The notes beneath the pieces were generated by a model. It searched no databases. It was not told the DNA's origin and was given only the letters and a program-made list of their open reading frames with translations. From NCBI GenBank assembly GCA_011174795.1, contig DUEY01000018.1, positions 1 to 44,529 on the forward strand: a DNA stretch of 44,529 nt, written 5' to 3'. This DNA comes from Dehalococcoidia bacterium. Lineage in GTDB: Bacteria; Chloroflexota; Dehalococcoidia; SZUA-161. The first letter of the stretch is position 1, and the number at the start of each line of letters is the position of its first letter. Both the position numbers and the translations under genes were made by a program. Positions 24,033-33,906 of the stretch are shown here, in pieces.

Positions 24033-26387
24033 ATGGCAAAATCAAAGTCGAAAAAGAACAATGACAACCCTAGTGCAGCCAAGAGATTCTTAGCTCACAA
24101 GTGGATGGTGCTGCGGGTCACTGTTATAGCAGTGATAGTTGGGCTAGTAGCCTTTTTCCACGAGGTCGTTTTCGAGGTCATCGGCTTCGGCCTCGTCCTA
24201 TGGCTTATATGGGCAGTCGTTGTTGCCGTTATAGCATGGAAGCGGAACTGGCAAACGCTGCGTAGACGATGGAACGTCTGGCCTGGCATGCTCCTCCTCA
24301 CCGTAGCAATCTGGGATATACTCGCCTTGTTCAGCCCCGCATTCGCCATCGGCGAAACCAGCTTCGACACTGCAAGCCTCGGTGGTAATTTGGGAAGATA
24401 TTTAGCTGGAACCGAAAGTGCTGGTGCACCACCCGCTCTACGTATCACGCTTCTTATGGTAGGAGGGGTTGCTTTCGTCGCTCCCGGCATAAGCTTAACA
24501 TTTGTTAAGTTCATGCTTCTGTTAGCTAAGGGAGCAGTTACGGCGCTTTTTTCCAGTGTTTCGTGGCTTTTTACCACATTAGGACAACAATTAGCTCTGC
24601 TATACAATAAATATCCCCTGCATCAATTTCTCATGGGAGTGGCCGCTGCGCTCGGTCAGGTATTTCGCCGCCAGCGTGCAGTCGAGTCTGAAACGGCAGA
24701 TATAGCTATATCTGTAGAACGTGATGTAAGCCACGGTGGAAAAGAACCTGAATCAGCCACGAAAGACATTGCAGCACCAAGGCCGGCAATTGACATTGAG
24801 GGGAGAGAGGCATTAGCTGCCTCTAGAAAAGGGCCTGCCCCTAGGCCAACCACCGCTGAAGCACACCTCCTGCCGCCTATCGGCATCCTGGATGAAATTT
24901 CCGAGGTTGAGTTTACAGAAGCGGACAACATGCAACGAGCGAGGTTGATAGAGGAGGCCCTTGCCAGCTACGGCGTTGATGCTAAAGTGGTGCAAATCAA
25001 TCCGGGACCCTCTGTCACCCAGTTTGGCGTAGAGCCCGGCTGGGACCGCAAGTACAAGCGCATAGTCGAGCGAGACCAACAGGGCAGGGTCAAGCTGGAT
25101 AAGGACGGTAATCCCATAGCGAGGCTAGAAGAGGTATCTAAGACGAGAGTTAAGGTAGAGCGTATTACCGCCCTAGGCAATAACCTCGCCCTTGCCCTTG
25201 CCTCGCCCAGCATCAGAATCGAAGCACCTGTACCCGGTAAATCGCTCGTAGGTATAGAAGTTCCCAATACCAGCTCCTCCGTTGTACATATCAGGAGTGT
25301 AATTGAGAGTTCGAGCTTCGAGAAGATAAAATCTAAATCAAAGCTGTCTATCGCTCTGGGCAAAGGTGCTGCTGGCGAGCCTGTAGCCGCCGACCTCGCC
25401 AAGATGCCTCACCTGCTCATAGCCGGAACGACCGGAAGCGGCAAGACAGTCTGTATTAACTCCATTATCGCCTGCCTGTTAATGTATAATACGCCGCAGG
25501 ATGTCCGCTTTTTACTCATTGACCCCAAGCGAGTGGAGCTCGTTAGCTTCGACGGTATACCTCACCTGATATCACCCGTCGTCATTGAAGTAGATAAAGC
25601 AATCGAGTCCCTCCGCCGGGTAATCAAAGAGATGGATAACCGCTACCGAAAATTTTCAGCGGTAGGAGTACGCAATATAGAGGGCTACAACAGCAGTAAG
25701 CTTACAGCCGAGCCATTACCCTACCTGGTGGTTATCGTCGATGAACTGGCTGACCTTATGATGACCGCTGCCGAGGTAGTCGAGCCTTCGATTTGCCGCC
25801 TGGCTCAACTGTCGAGAGCTACCGGTATCCACCTCGTCATCGCCACCCAGCGTCCTTCAGTTGATGTAGTGACAGGATTAATCAAGGCAAACTTCCCCAC
25901 CAGGATAGCTTTTGCAGTAGCATCACTCGTAGATTCACGCACCATACTAGATACCGGAGGTGCGGAGAAGTTGCTGGGGCGTGGGGACATGCTCTACATG
26001 CCACCCGATATCGCCAAGCCCAAGCGACTGCGAGGTTGCTTTACGTCAGACCAGGAGATAGAAAAACTGGTTAAATTCTGGCAACAGCAAAAGGAATACG
26101 TTCTTCAGCAGCAGCCTGAGGACCCCATAGCCAAGGAATTCGCATCCCTGAAGACCGAGGAGTTAAGCTCAGATGATCCAATGCTGGTAGCAGCGAGAAG
26201 ATTGGCAAGGGACAGCGGTCACATTTCCACTTCGTTCCTCCAGCGTCGTCTCCATATCGGCTATCCACGAGCAGCAAGGATCATGGACACTCTGGAGCAG
26301 GAGGGTGTTATCAGCCGAAGTGAACCCAGTGGACCCGCGGAGGTAGTTGACCTTGAGGTCGATGATTTTGATAGAGTTGAGGAGTAG
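24033..26387 (+). CDS. ftsK: FtsK/SpoIIIE family DNA translocase
   Basis: The 784-residue protein has about four N-terminal membrane segments (residues 25-190), a low-complexity linker (about 215-280), then the RecA-like motor. Walker A is GTTGSGKT (about 465) and Walker B is LVVIVDELADLMM (about 568). The end (DPMLVAARRLARDSGHISTSFLQRRLHIGY) is the winged-helix gamma domain that reads KOPS-like sites. It pumps chromosome ends through the septum for segregation. Its stop is two bases before the accDA start. Confidence 0.95.
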   Translation: MAKSKSKKNNDNPSAAKRFLAHKWMVLRVTVIAVIVGLVAFFHEVVFEVIGFGLVLWLIWAVVVAVIAWKRNWQTLRRRWNVWPGMLLLTVAIWDILALFSPAFAIGETSFDTASLGGNLGRYLAGTESAGAPPALRITLLMVGGVAFVAPGISLTFVKFMLLLAKGAVTALFSSVSWLFTTLGQQLALLYNKYPLHQFLMGVAAALGQVFRRQRAVESETADIAISVERDVSHGGKEPESATKDIAAPRPAIDIEGREALAASRKGPAPRPTTAEAHLLPPIGILDEISEVEFTEADNMQRARLIEEALASYGVDAKVVQINPGPSVTQFGVEPGWDRKYKRIVERDQQGRVKLDKDGNPIARLEEVSKTRVKVERITALGNNLALALASPSIRIEAPVPGKSLVGIEVPNTSSSVVHIRSVIESSSFEKIKSKSKLSIALGKGAAGEPVAADLAKMPHLLIAGTTGSGKTVCINSIIACLLMYNTPQDVRFLLIDPKRVELVSFDGIPHLISPVVIEVDKAIESLRRVIKEMDNRYRKFSAVGVRNIEGYNSSKLTAEPLPYLVVIVDELADLMMTAAEVVEPSICRLAQLSRATGIHLVIATQRPSVDVVTGLIKANFPTRIAFAVASLVDSRTILDTGGAEKLLGRGDMLYMPPDIAKPKRLRGCFTSDQEIEKLVKFWQQQKEYVLQQQPEDPIAKEFASLKTEELSSDDPMLVAARRLARDSGHISTSFLQRRLHIGYPRAARIMDTLEQEGVISRSEPSGPAEVVDLEVDDFDRVEE

Positions 26388-26389
26388 GA

Positions 26390-28177
26390 ATGAAGGACAA
26401 GAAAGATTTCTCTGCGCAGACCGCAAATCAAGTGGATTCCGTTGAGGAGCAGCAACCTGAAGAGGAGTACTGCTTATTCTGTGGCATCGATGTTTCCAAG
26501 TCAGAGCTTTTTCATCGTTATCGCGTTTGTCCTGAGTGCAGATTCCATCATAGCCTCCCCGCCCGTCAACGTATAGAAGTTCTTGCTGACGCTGGAAGCT
26601 TCAAAGAGACGAACCGATTTCTCATATCCATAGACCCCCTCTCTTTTTCAGGAAAGGAGTTATACGAGGAACGTATTCATGAGGCCCAACTCAGGACCGG
26701 GCTAACCGAGGCAGTGCTTACCGGTGTATGCACTATTGGCGGCAATCCCACAGCCATCGCCGTCCTCGATTTCGGTTTTATGGGTGGGAATATGGGCGGC
26801 GTAGTCGGTGAAAAGGTAGCGCTGACGTTTGAACTTGCTGCTAAGAGGAAAATACCTATTGTCACAGTAATATCCAGCGGCGGTGCCAGATTACAGGAGG
26901 GCGTACTCTCATTGATGCAGATGGCCAAGACCGCGGCGGCAGCCAAGCGCCTTCACGCCCAAAGGCTCCCTCATATCTCGGTTTTAACAAATCCCGCCAG
27001 TGGGGAGGTCTATGCAAGCTTCCCTAATCTCGGAGATGTGATCCTGGCAGAACCTCAGGCCCTTATTGGTTTCGCACCACTACGCGTGGTGCAGGAGACT
27101 TCAGGAAAACCGCTCCCTAAAGGCAGTCACACTTCCGAGGACCACCTGAATCACGGCATGATCGACCAGGTCGTCGACCGCACCAAGCTGCGCCAGCTAC
27201 TGTCCATCCTCCTCGACCTGCTCAGCGCCAGATATCGACTCACCATGACAAAGAGAGGTCAACCATATCCTGTTCTCGAGCACCCTGAAGAGCAGGCCTG
27301 GGAGACGGTACAGCTAGCGCGTCACGAGCAGAGACCAACTGCTTTGGACTATATCTCGAGAATCACAACATCTTTCATCGAACTCCACGGCGACCGGCAC
27401 TACGGTGACGACAATGCAGTGGTATGTGGAATCGCTGAATTCAGCGGGGAGGCCGTCATTATTATCGGTCAGGAAAGGAGCCACAACAAAGGTCGTGCCT
27501 ACCCTGAGGGTTTTCGCAAGGCACAGAGAGCCATGAGAATGGCGGCGGTATTTGGGATGCCCGTAATTACTCTGATCGATACCCCGGGGGCTTATCCCGG
27601 GATAGATTCCGAAGAGCGGGGCATAGGTCAAGCGATTGCCAGCACCATGGCTCTCATGTCAGACCTTCCTACTCCCATAGTCTCGGTCATCATCGGGCAA
27701 GGCGGAAGCGAGGGTGCACTGGCCTTAGGAGTTGCCGATCGAATCCTAATGCTCGAGAACGCAATCTATTCCGTCATCTCACCAGAGGACGCAGCATCGA
27801 TCATCTACCGAGATACCAAGAAAGCTGAGAAGATTGCATCATCCTTGAGACTGACAGCGACGGATTGCAAGGAACTGGGTGTCATAGATGCCATTGTTCC
27901 GGAGCCAGAGGGAGGCGCACATAAGGATCCCGAGGAAGCTGCCCGCCTATTGAAAAATTCGATTCTTCGCGCTCTTCTGGACGTGCAACAACTCTCCCCA
28001 TCCAAGATAGTGAAAAATCGTTATAAGAAATATCGCCGCATGGGGGAATACAGCTCATACTTCAGGGCTGCGATATCGAAAGAGGTGTCTGAACTCCAAG
28101 ACCTGCTGCATCGCGGCTTTTCCATGCTGAGGGAGCGCCTTTCTACATCTGAAAAGGAAGAGGACCAACATAACTAA
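26390..28177 (+). CDS. accDA: Acetyl-CoA carboxylase carboxyltransferase, fused beta-alpha subunits
   Basis: The first half (about residues 25-290) is AccD: zinc ribbon Cys28, Cys31, Cys47, Cys50, then GGNMGGVVGEKV and SSGGARLQEG. The second half (about 300-560) is AccA: ELHGDRHYGDD, GRAYPEGFRKAQR, IDTPGAYPG and GQGGSEGALA. The fused enzyme transfers carboxyl from biotin to acetyl-CoA to give malonyl-CoA, feeding FabD. No accB or accC is in the window. A fused single chain of 595 residues replaces the usual two genes. GAGGAG lies before the ATG. Confidence 0.95.
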   Translation: MKDKKDFSAQTANQVDSVEEQQPEEEYCLFCGIDVSKSELFHRYRVCPECRFHHSLPARQRIEVLADAGSFKETNRFLISIDPLSFSGKELYEERIHEAQLRTGLTEAVLTGVCTIGGNPTAIAVLDFGFMGGNMGGVVGEKVALTFELAAKRKIPIVTVISSGGARLQEGVLSLMQMAKTAAAAKRLHAQRLPHISVLTNPASGEVYASFPNLGDVILAEPQALIGFAPLRVVQETSGKPLPKGSHTSEDHLNHGMIDQVVDRTKLRQLLSILLDLLSARYRLTMTKRGQPYPVLEHPEEQAWETVQLARHEQRPTALDYISRITTSFIELHGDRHYGDDNAVVCGIAEFSGEAVIIIGQERSHNKGRAYPEGFRKAQRAMRMAAVFGMPVITLIDTPGAYPGIDSEERGIGQAIASTMALMSDLPTPIVSVIIGQGGSEGALALGVADRILMLENAIYSVISPEDAASIIYRDTKKAEKIASSLRLTATDCKELGVIDAIVPEPEGGAHKDPEEAARLLKNSILRALLDVQQLSPSKIVKNRYKKYRRMGEYSSYFRAAISKEVSELQDLLHRGFSMLRERLSTSEKEEDQHN

Positions 28178-28183
28178 AAGAGT

Positions 28184-28203
28184 CAGGACGTTTGACAGTC
28201 CTG
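28184..28203 (+). other. Hairpin after accDA
   Basis: CAGGAC, an eight-base loop and GTCCTG, seven bases after the accDA stop. No T-run follows, so a terminator role is doubtful. Further on, TTGACA (28266) and TATAAT (28285) are both perfect but only 13 bases apart, so I do not call them a promoter. Confidence 0.3.
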
Positions 28204-28403
28204 GACTGTGAACAGACCCGACGGCGCACCGTAAGCTTTGAAATAACGTATTTTGAAGCAAAGACTTGACAATAAGTGGTACAATATAATAGTCCGCTAT
28301 CTAATTAGGCGACAGAGGCAATTATGGACTCTAGGATAATTTTATATTGTATTTCAGGCACATTGGCAGTCCGACAGTCCATTTATTTGCTAAGAGAGCA
28401 GAT

Positions 28404-29363
28404 ATGACATCGAAGCGATTAGTATCTATAGGGCAGGTAATAAAAGAGGCAGTTAACGAGTTCCTTACTGACAACTGCCCTCACCTGGCGGCCTCTGTCT
28501 CTTTCTACCTTATCCTCTGCCTCTTCCCCCTGATTCTGGCAGCAGCCTCGATATTCGGTTTCATTGTACGGGAACCGGGCGCCAAGGCCGATGTTATTGA
28601 AGCAATAACCGATTTCCTTCCCGTATCAGGAGAGTTCATTCAGGGAACGGTTTCTTCTGTATCGAAAAGCTGGGGTGCCGCGGGGATAATAGCGACCATA
28701 GGTCTCATATGGGCGGGAATGGCTGTATTTAATGCTCTCAGGAAATCGCTGAACGCCGCATGGGGTGTCAAGCAGCCACGTCCCTTCCTCACTGAGAGAT
28801 TAATGGAGTTCCTGATGATGACCGGTTTCGGTGCGCTTATGCTCATATCAATCGGCCTGACAACTGCTTTCAAGGTCTTCGGCGAGCAATTTACGGAAGG
28901 CAGCCTGCTCTGGCACTCCGCCGCTATCGCAACCAGCATTTTGGTCTCGTTCCTGGCTTTTCTCTTTCTCTACAAGCTCGTCCCCAATACCAAAGTCTAC
29001 TGGCGACATGCAGCCGTAGGAGCACTGGCGGCAGCTTTGCTTTTCGAGCTTGTCAAAAACTTCTTCGCTCTCTTTGTAGCCGACTTCGCAACCTATAACA
29101 TTGTCTACGGCGCCGTAAGTATCATCATCGCCCTGATGATATGGGCCTATGTATCAGCGGTTATCATGCTCTTCTGCGCCAAGATAACATCCATATACCC
29201 CAGGATAAGAGCAGCCCTGAAAGCAGAGGAGCTTCCTGACGAAACTATACAGGAGAAGCTCGCCACTCTTTCACCTTCAGCATTTATGTTTGTCGGCAAT
29301 ATATCATCGTTGACCTCAAATGGTGTCGGAGCACTCCGCCGGCTGATGCTGGGAAAAGGTTAG
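28404..29363 (+). CDS. YihY/BrkB (UPF0761) family inner-membrane protein
   Basis: From ATG 28404 (AGAGAGCAG upstream) the protein has 319 residues with about six membrane segments. It shows the family start (DNCPHLAASVSFYLILCLFPLILA), the AAGIIATIGLIWAGMAVFNALRKSLNAAWGV segment and YGAVSIIIALMIWAYVSAVIMLFCA. Members were once called ribonuclease BN in error; the true role is unknown, perhaps transport or lipid handling. A start at 28347 adds 19 residues that do not fit the family. Confidence 0.88.
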   Translation: MTSKRLVSIGQVIKEAVNEFLTDNCPHLAASVSFYLILCLFPLILAAASIFGFIVREPGAKADVIEAITDFLPVSGEFIQGTVSSVSKSWGAAGIIATIGLIWAGMAVFNALRKSLNAAWGVKQPRPFLTERLMEFLMMTGFGALMLISIGLTTAFKVFGEQFTEGSLLWHSAAIATSILVSFLAFLFLYKLVPNTKVYWRHAAVGALAAALLFELVKNFFALFVADFATYNIVYGAVSIIIALMIWAYVSAVIMLFCAKITSIYPRIRAALKAEELPDETIQEKLATLSPSAFMFVGNISSLTSNGVGALRRLMLGKG

Positions 29364-29449
29364 CGCCCAAATCCTCCCTTGAATGCCCACCCCCTAAAAG
29401 ATTACAATTGATATATCTCAAGGCGTTAGCACTACGCTCACACACGCGT

Positions 29450-29500
29450 TTCATGGTTAGCCCTTGGATAGATTCAGAACATACCCTGTCGAACCATGAA
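29450..29500. repeat. Nine-base inverted repeat in the brkB-htrA gap
   Basis: TTCATGGTT (29450-29458) and AACCATGAA (29492-29500) are perfect complements 33 bases apart. The 209-base gap otherwise has a stretch near 29521-29542 (CCTGTCCTGAGCGAAGCCGAAG) that resembles short dispersed elements I associate with related genomes. Its copy number cannot be seen here. Confidence 0.4.
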
Positions 29501-29572
29501 CAAACCTTTCACTGGCCTGGCCTGTCCTGAGCGAAGCCGAAGTGCGCCATGTTAATGGATTGAACTCTATTT

Positions 29573-30721
29573 ATGAACTACGGTGAGAGGCAATCTAAGG
29601 TGATTAAATCCAAGATATTTTTTCTATTCCTTGTGGTCTTGTTGCTGGTCAGCGCATGTAACACTACGTCTCATCAAGCGAGCACTCCTACCCCGACCGT
29701 GAATCCCACACAGCATTCAACAGCGACGCCTACACCTATCCAAACCCCTGCTCCATCGAACCAGACCTATACATCACCCTTCCCATCCATCGCCGATATC
29801 GTGGATATGGTAAAACCAGCGGTAGTTTACATCTCCGTCGAGTACATTGAATCCTCTTTCTTCTTCAGGTCCACGAGCACCAAGAGTGGCTCCGGCGTGA
29901 TTCTCAGCCCTGATGGCTATATTCTGACTAACAGCCACGTTATCGAGGATGCCGAAAAAATTGAGGTGCTGCTCCCAGACGAAGTGGATACCCATCCGGC
30001 TGAAATCATAGGCACGGATTCACTCAGCGACCTCGCAGTGATTAAGATAGATGGACATAACCTCCCCACTGCTGAGTTCGGCGATCCGTCAAAGCTTCGG
30101 GTCGGTGACTGGGTAGTAGCGATGGGCAGTCCCCTATCTACCATTCTTGGCGCAGAAGGCGGCCCCTCGGTAACCATAGGCATAGTGAGCAATCTCGAGC
30201 GCTCCTTTAACCTGGAAGATAGCGCATATTACGATGTAATCCAGACGGATGCCGCTATCAACCCCGGAAATAGCGGCGGTCCGCTGATAAACCTAGAGGG
30301 CCAGGTGGTAGGGATTAACACCTTCATCATTTATACAGCGCAGAATATAGGGTTCGCGGTGAGCGCCAGTACTGCCCAGCGAGTGTACGAGGACCTTGTC
30401 GAATTCGGAGATGTTATCCGTCCATACTTAGGCGTCACCCTGCGAACAGTAACACCGGCGCTCGCCACTGAACTCGGGTTGGCAAAGAATCGAGGGGTTT
30501 TAATCTGGTACGTCGAGCCCGATAGCCCGGCATGGAAAGAGGGTCTCGAGGTTGATGATGTCATCACGCACTTCCAGGGGCAAGAAGTAACGGAGGCCTC
30601 CCAGCTAATAAAGCTCTTATGGCAGTACGAAGTCGGGGACAAGGTGCAAATAATCTACTACCGGGGAACCGAGCAGCATATAGCCTGGGTAAGCCTCGTG
30701 GAGAGACCGGAAGACCGTTAG
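29573..30721 (+). CDS. HtrA/DegP-like serine protease with PDZ domain, lipoprotein
   Basis: The 382-residue protein has a hydrophobic signal with lipobox ending at Cys29 (LLVSAC), a Pro/Thr-rich tether (about 38-66), a trypsin-like domain and one PDZ domain (about 280-375). The triad is His122 (TNSHV), Asp153 (DSLSDLAVIKI) and Ser234 (NPGNSGGPL). It should be anchored on the outer face of the membrane and handle misfolded exported proteins. A GTG at 29600, behind GAGAGG, would shorten the N-terminus by nine residues and may be the true start. The stop overlaps the convergent ileS stop by four bases. Confidence 0.94.
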   Translation: MNYGERQSKVIKSKIFFLFLVVLLLVSACNTTSHQASTPTPTVNPTQHSTATPTPIQTPAPSNQTYTSPFPSIADIVDMVKPAVVYISVEYIESSFFFRSTSTKSGSGVILSPDGYILTNSHVIEDAEKIEVLLPDEVDTHPAEIIGTDSLSDLAVIKIDGHNLPTAEFGDPSKLRVGDWVVAMGSPLSTILGAEGGPSVTIGIVSNLERSFNLEDSAYYDVIQTDAAINPGNSGGPLINLEGQVVGINTFIIYTAQNIGFAVSASTAQRVYEDLVEFGDVIRPYLGVTLRTVTPALATELGLAKNRGVLIWYVEPDSPAWKEGLEVDDVITHFQGQEVTEASQLIKLLWQYEVGDKVQIIYYRGTEQHIAWVSLVERPEDR

Positions 30722-33700
30722 CGGCTCAGCCTCTTCACCGCCAGCGTCACCTCATTACCTTCGAGGACGTGGCTTTTTACAAAGGCATCATCCGGAGGGC
30801 TTCCCTCGACCAGTGCTCTTGACAGTGTTTCCTGTTTAATATAGCTGGCGAACTCATTCATTACCCGCTTGATCGATTCACCCCCCTGGTAGCAGGTCTC
30901 GATATAATCAGCGATATCGAAGCCGGCTTGCTTTCGCATCGTTTGCAGACGGTGAACCAGTTCTCGTGCCATACCTTCATCGGCAAGCTCAGGAGTAATG
31001 TCACTGTCCAGCATCACTTCCAGACCACCCTCCTCGGCAACAGGCCAATCAGGGTGTTCGTCAGTTTGAATCCTATCGACAGTATGTAACTCCTTGACAT
31101 TGAGCTCATCGAGCACCTGCGGGGCCATTTGCCTTAAAATCTCTTTCTCACGTTCAGTTCTCACCCTGACCAGAACCTTAGCCAACGGCTGGCGCACCTT
31201 CAAGCTCGCCCTGGCGCGTGCAGAGCGTCCCAGACTCGACACTGTCATCACCAGATGAGTAGCAGAAGATAACTTCTCGTCAATCTTGCTCAGGTCGGCT
31301 TGGGGGTAATCCGTGAAATGAACGCTCTCCGGAGCGCCCTCATCAACCACCCTGACCAGGTTCTGATACATCTCCTCGGCGATGAACGGGATAAAAGGAG
31401 CCAGCAGCCTTGCCAGGGTTACTAAACAATCGTAAAGGGTGGTATAAGCCGCTTGCTTGTCGGTGTCGTTCTCACTCTTCCAGAACCGCCTCCGGCTCCT
31501 CCTCACGTACCAGTTAGAGAGGGCCTGCACAAAATCCTCGAGCTTCCTTCCCGCCCCCGTGGGATCGTATTCATCGAGTGCGCGTGTCACTCCATCTACA
31601 AGCTGGTTGAGCTCCGAGAGTATCCAGCGGTCGAGCTCGGGCAGAGACTCTGGGGTAACAGCAGTACGAGGGTCGAACTTATCAATATTGGCGTAGGTCA
31701 CAAAGAATGAGTAGGTATTCCACAGTGTCAGCAGAAACTTGCGTACTACTTCGTCGACATACTGTTTGGAGAAGCGGCGCACGTTGCCCGGTGGGGACGA
31801 CGTATATAAATACCAGCGCAGAGCATCGGCACCGCTGCTGTCCAGTACCTCCTCAGGTGTAACGACATTGCCCTTCGATTTGCTCATTTTCTCCCCGGCG
31901 CTGTCAAGGATATGGCCGAGGCAAATCACGTTCCTGAAGCAGGGCTGCTCCTCGATCAGTATGGATATGGCATGCAGGCTGTAGAACCATCCCCTTGTCT
32001 GGTCCACCGCCTCACAGATGTAGTCGGCGGGGAAGCGGCTCTGGAAGATATCGCGGTTCTCGAAAGGATAGTGCCACTGGGCGAAAGGCATTGCCCCGGA
32101 GTCAAACCAGCAGTCTATGACCTCGGCCACACGGCGCATCTCCTGTTTACATTCGGGGCAATCGTATGTCACTTCGTCAATATAGGGGCGGTGCAAATCC
32201 GTAAGCTGAGATACTCCCGTAACACCCTGCTTGCCTTTCAACTCATCGACGCTTCCTATGCACTCCTCGCGGCTACAGCCCTGACAGCGCCAGATTGGCA
32301 GCGGCGTCCCCCAGTAGCGCTCGCGGGAGAAAGCCCAGTCAACGTTATTGTTCAGCCAGTCGCCGAACCGCCCCCGCTTGATGTACTCAGGATACCAGTT
32401 TATCTCCTCGTTCCCCGAGATGAGCCTTTCCTTTTTCGCCGTGGTCCGGATATACCACGAGGGCTTAGCGTAGTAGAGCAGCGGCGTGGCGCAGCGCCAG
32501 CAGAAGGGGTAGGTGTGGCGAATGGTCTCACTGCGGTAGAGAAGACCCCGCGATCCAAGGTCTTCGAGGATGAGCGGGTCTGCTTCTTTAACAAAAAGTC
32601 CAGCGAAGCGATAGGTGCCCTGAACGACGCCCTCTAAATCAACGTAATCCCGCACAAAGTCCAGCCATTTATCCATACCTACTTCAAAGTCCACATCGCC
32701 AAAGGCAGGTGCGATATGTACAATGCCGGTGCCGTCCTCTAAGGAAACAAAATCACCAGCAATAACCGGATAATTGAAGACTCCCCCTTCTGCCCAATTA
32801 ATGTCAGCAGAAGGTTCTTTTGCTTCTTCCCATGGGCCTTTTTCCTCCCATGTGTCCATTCTGCGAACAGGTACTTCAAAGTCGAACGGATTAAATAGCG
32901 GCTTATACCTCAGTTCAACTAAAGAACTACCTTCAACTCTTGCAACCTCCCTGTAGCCTTCAAGCCCCACCATAAATACAAGCGCCGAAGCCATGATAAG
33001 GTAGTCATTCTTACCCTCCATCACCGAATACTCGGCATCCGGCGCCACAGCCAGAGCCGTATTCCCGGGGAGCGTCCAGGGGGTAGTAGTCCATGCCAGC
33101 AGGTAGACGGGCTTATCCCCCACCAACTCAAGAAGCCACTCTGCAAAATCAGCTTCCCTATCACCATAACCCTTTCTTAGTTTGTCTAGAAAGCCCGTAC
33201 TCGTATATAGTGATTTCGCCGTCTCAAATTTTACGTAAATCGAAGGGTCGTCCGCCTCCTCGTAGCCCAGTGCAACCTCATGGGATGACAGCGAGGTTTC
33301 ACAGCGCGGGCAATGCGGTGTAACCTTATAGCCCTGATAAATGAGCTTCTTATCCCAGAGTTGTTTTATTATCCACCAGCAGGTCTCGATATAGCTGTTG
33401 TCGAAGGTTATATAGGGATGCTCCATATCTATCCAGAACCCTATACGGTCGGTAAGCTCCTCCCACTCCTTAACATACTTGAGCACGTTTTGTCGGCAAC
33501 GGCTGTTGAACTCAGCAATACCGTACTTCTCGATATCAGGCTTGCTCTTGAGCCCCAGCTCGTTCTCGACCTCAAGCTCAACCGGAAGCCCGTGGGTATC
33601 CCAGCCGGCACCGCGCGGGACGTAATATCCCTTCATCGTCTTATAGCGGGGAAATATATCCTTGAACACCCTCGCCAGTACGTGGTGGATTCCCGGGCTG

Positions 33701-33855
33701 GCATTAGCCGTCGGTGGCCCATCATAGAGCACGTAGAGAGGGGCACCCTGACGCTGCTCCACGCTCTTCTCGAAGGCACGCTTCTCCTTCCAGAAGGTGA
33801 GGATTCGACGCTCCAGCTCAGGGAAGCTCACCTTGCTGGTCACCGGTTTGAACAT
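30718..33855 (-). CDS. ileS: Isoleucyl-tRNA synthetase, long (type 2) form
   Basis: The enzyme charges tRNA-Ile and edits valine. The 1045-residue length and the HIGH-region form PPTANASPGIHHV match the long, eukaryote-like IleS2 group, whose members are often resistant to mupirocin (known of the family, not tested here). KMSKSKGN is present near residue 657. TTTPWTLPGNTALAV marks the editing domain. AGCAGGAGG lies before the ATG. The T-box leader directly upstream indicates control by uncharged tRNA-Ile. The gene meets htrA tail to tail with a four-base overlap and no terminator between. Confidence 0.97.
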   Translation of the reverse strand: MFKPVTSKVSFPELERRILTFWKEKRAFEKSVEQRQGAPLYVLYDGPPTANASPGIHHVLARVFKDIFPRYKTMKGYYVPRGAGWDTHGLPVELEVENELGLKSKPDIEKYGIAEFNSRCRQNVLKYVKEWEELTDRIGFWIDMEHPYITFDNSYIETCWWIIKQLWDKKLIYQGYKVTPHCPRCETSLSSHEVALGYEEADDPSIYVKFETAKSLYTSTGFLDKLRKGYGDREADFAEWLLELVGDKPVYLLAWTTTPWTLPGNTALAVAPDAEYSVMEGKNDYLIMASALVFMVGLEGYREVARVEGSSLVELRYKPLFNPFDFEVPVRRMDTWEEKGPWEEAKEPSADINWAEGGVFNYPVIAGDFVSLEDGTGIVHIAPAFGDVDFEVGMDKWLDFVRDYVDLEGVVQGTYRFAGLFVKEADPLILEDLGSRGLLYRSETIRHTYPFCWRCATPLLYYAKPSWYIRTTAKKERLISGNEEINWYPEYIKRGRFGDWLNNNVDWAFSRERYWGTPLPIWRCQGCSREECIGSVDELKGKQGVTGVSQLTDLHRPYIDEVTYDCPECKQEMRRVAEVIDCWFDSGAMPFAQWHYPFENRDIFQSRFPADYICEAVDQTRGWFYSLHAISILIEEQPCFRNVICLGHILDSAGEKMSKSKGNVVTPEEVLDSSGADALRWYLYTSSPPGNVRRFSKQYVDEVVRKFLLTLWNTYSFFVTYANIDKFDPRTAVTPESLPELDRWILSELNQLVDGVTRALDEYDPTGAGRKLEDFVQALSNWYVRRSRRRFWKSENDTDKQAAYTTLYDCLVTLARLLAPFIPFIAEEMYQNLVRVVDEGAPESVHFTDYPQADLSKIDEKLSSATHLVMTVSSLGRSARARASLKVRQPLAKVLVRVRTEREKEILRQMAPQVLDELNVKELHTVDRIQTDEHPDWPVAEEGGLEVMLDSDITPELADEGMARELVHRLQTMRKQAGFDIADYIETCYQGGESIKRVMNEFASYIKQETLSRALVEGSPPDDAFVKSHVLEGNEVTLAVKRLSR

Positions 33856-33870
33856 TCAGTCCTCCTGCTA

Positions 33871-33906
33871 AAACAGAAAGTCCCATCCCCGAAGGGACGA
33901 GACTTT
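33871..33906 (-). terminator. T-box terminator hairpin
   Basis: On the minus strand AAAGTC and GTCCC pair with GGGA and GACTTT around TTCG, followed by CTGTTTT. The left arm overlaps the end of the T-box antiterminator region, giving the expected mutually exclusive fold. Confidence 0.75.

Noticed and set aside
28266-28290. TTGACA and TATAAT before the YihY/BrkB gene
   Set aside because: Both boxes are perfect but only 13 bases apart, too close for a standard promoter.
31912-32637. 241-codon open frame antisense to ileS
   Set aside because: It is a shadow of the GC-rich ileS coding strand with no recognisable motif.
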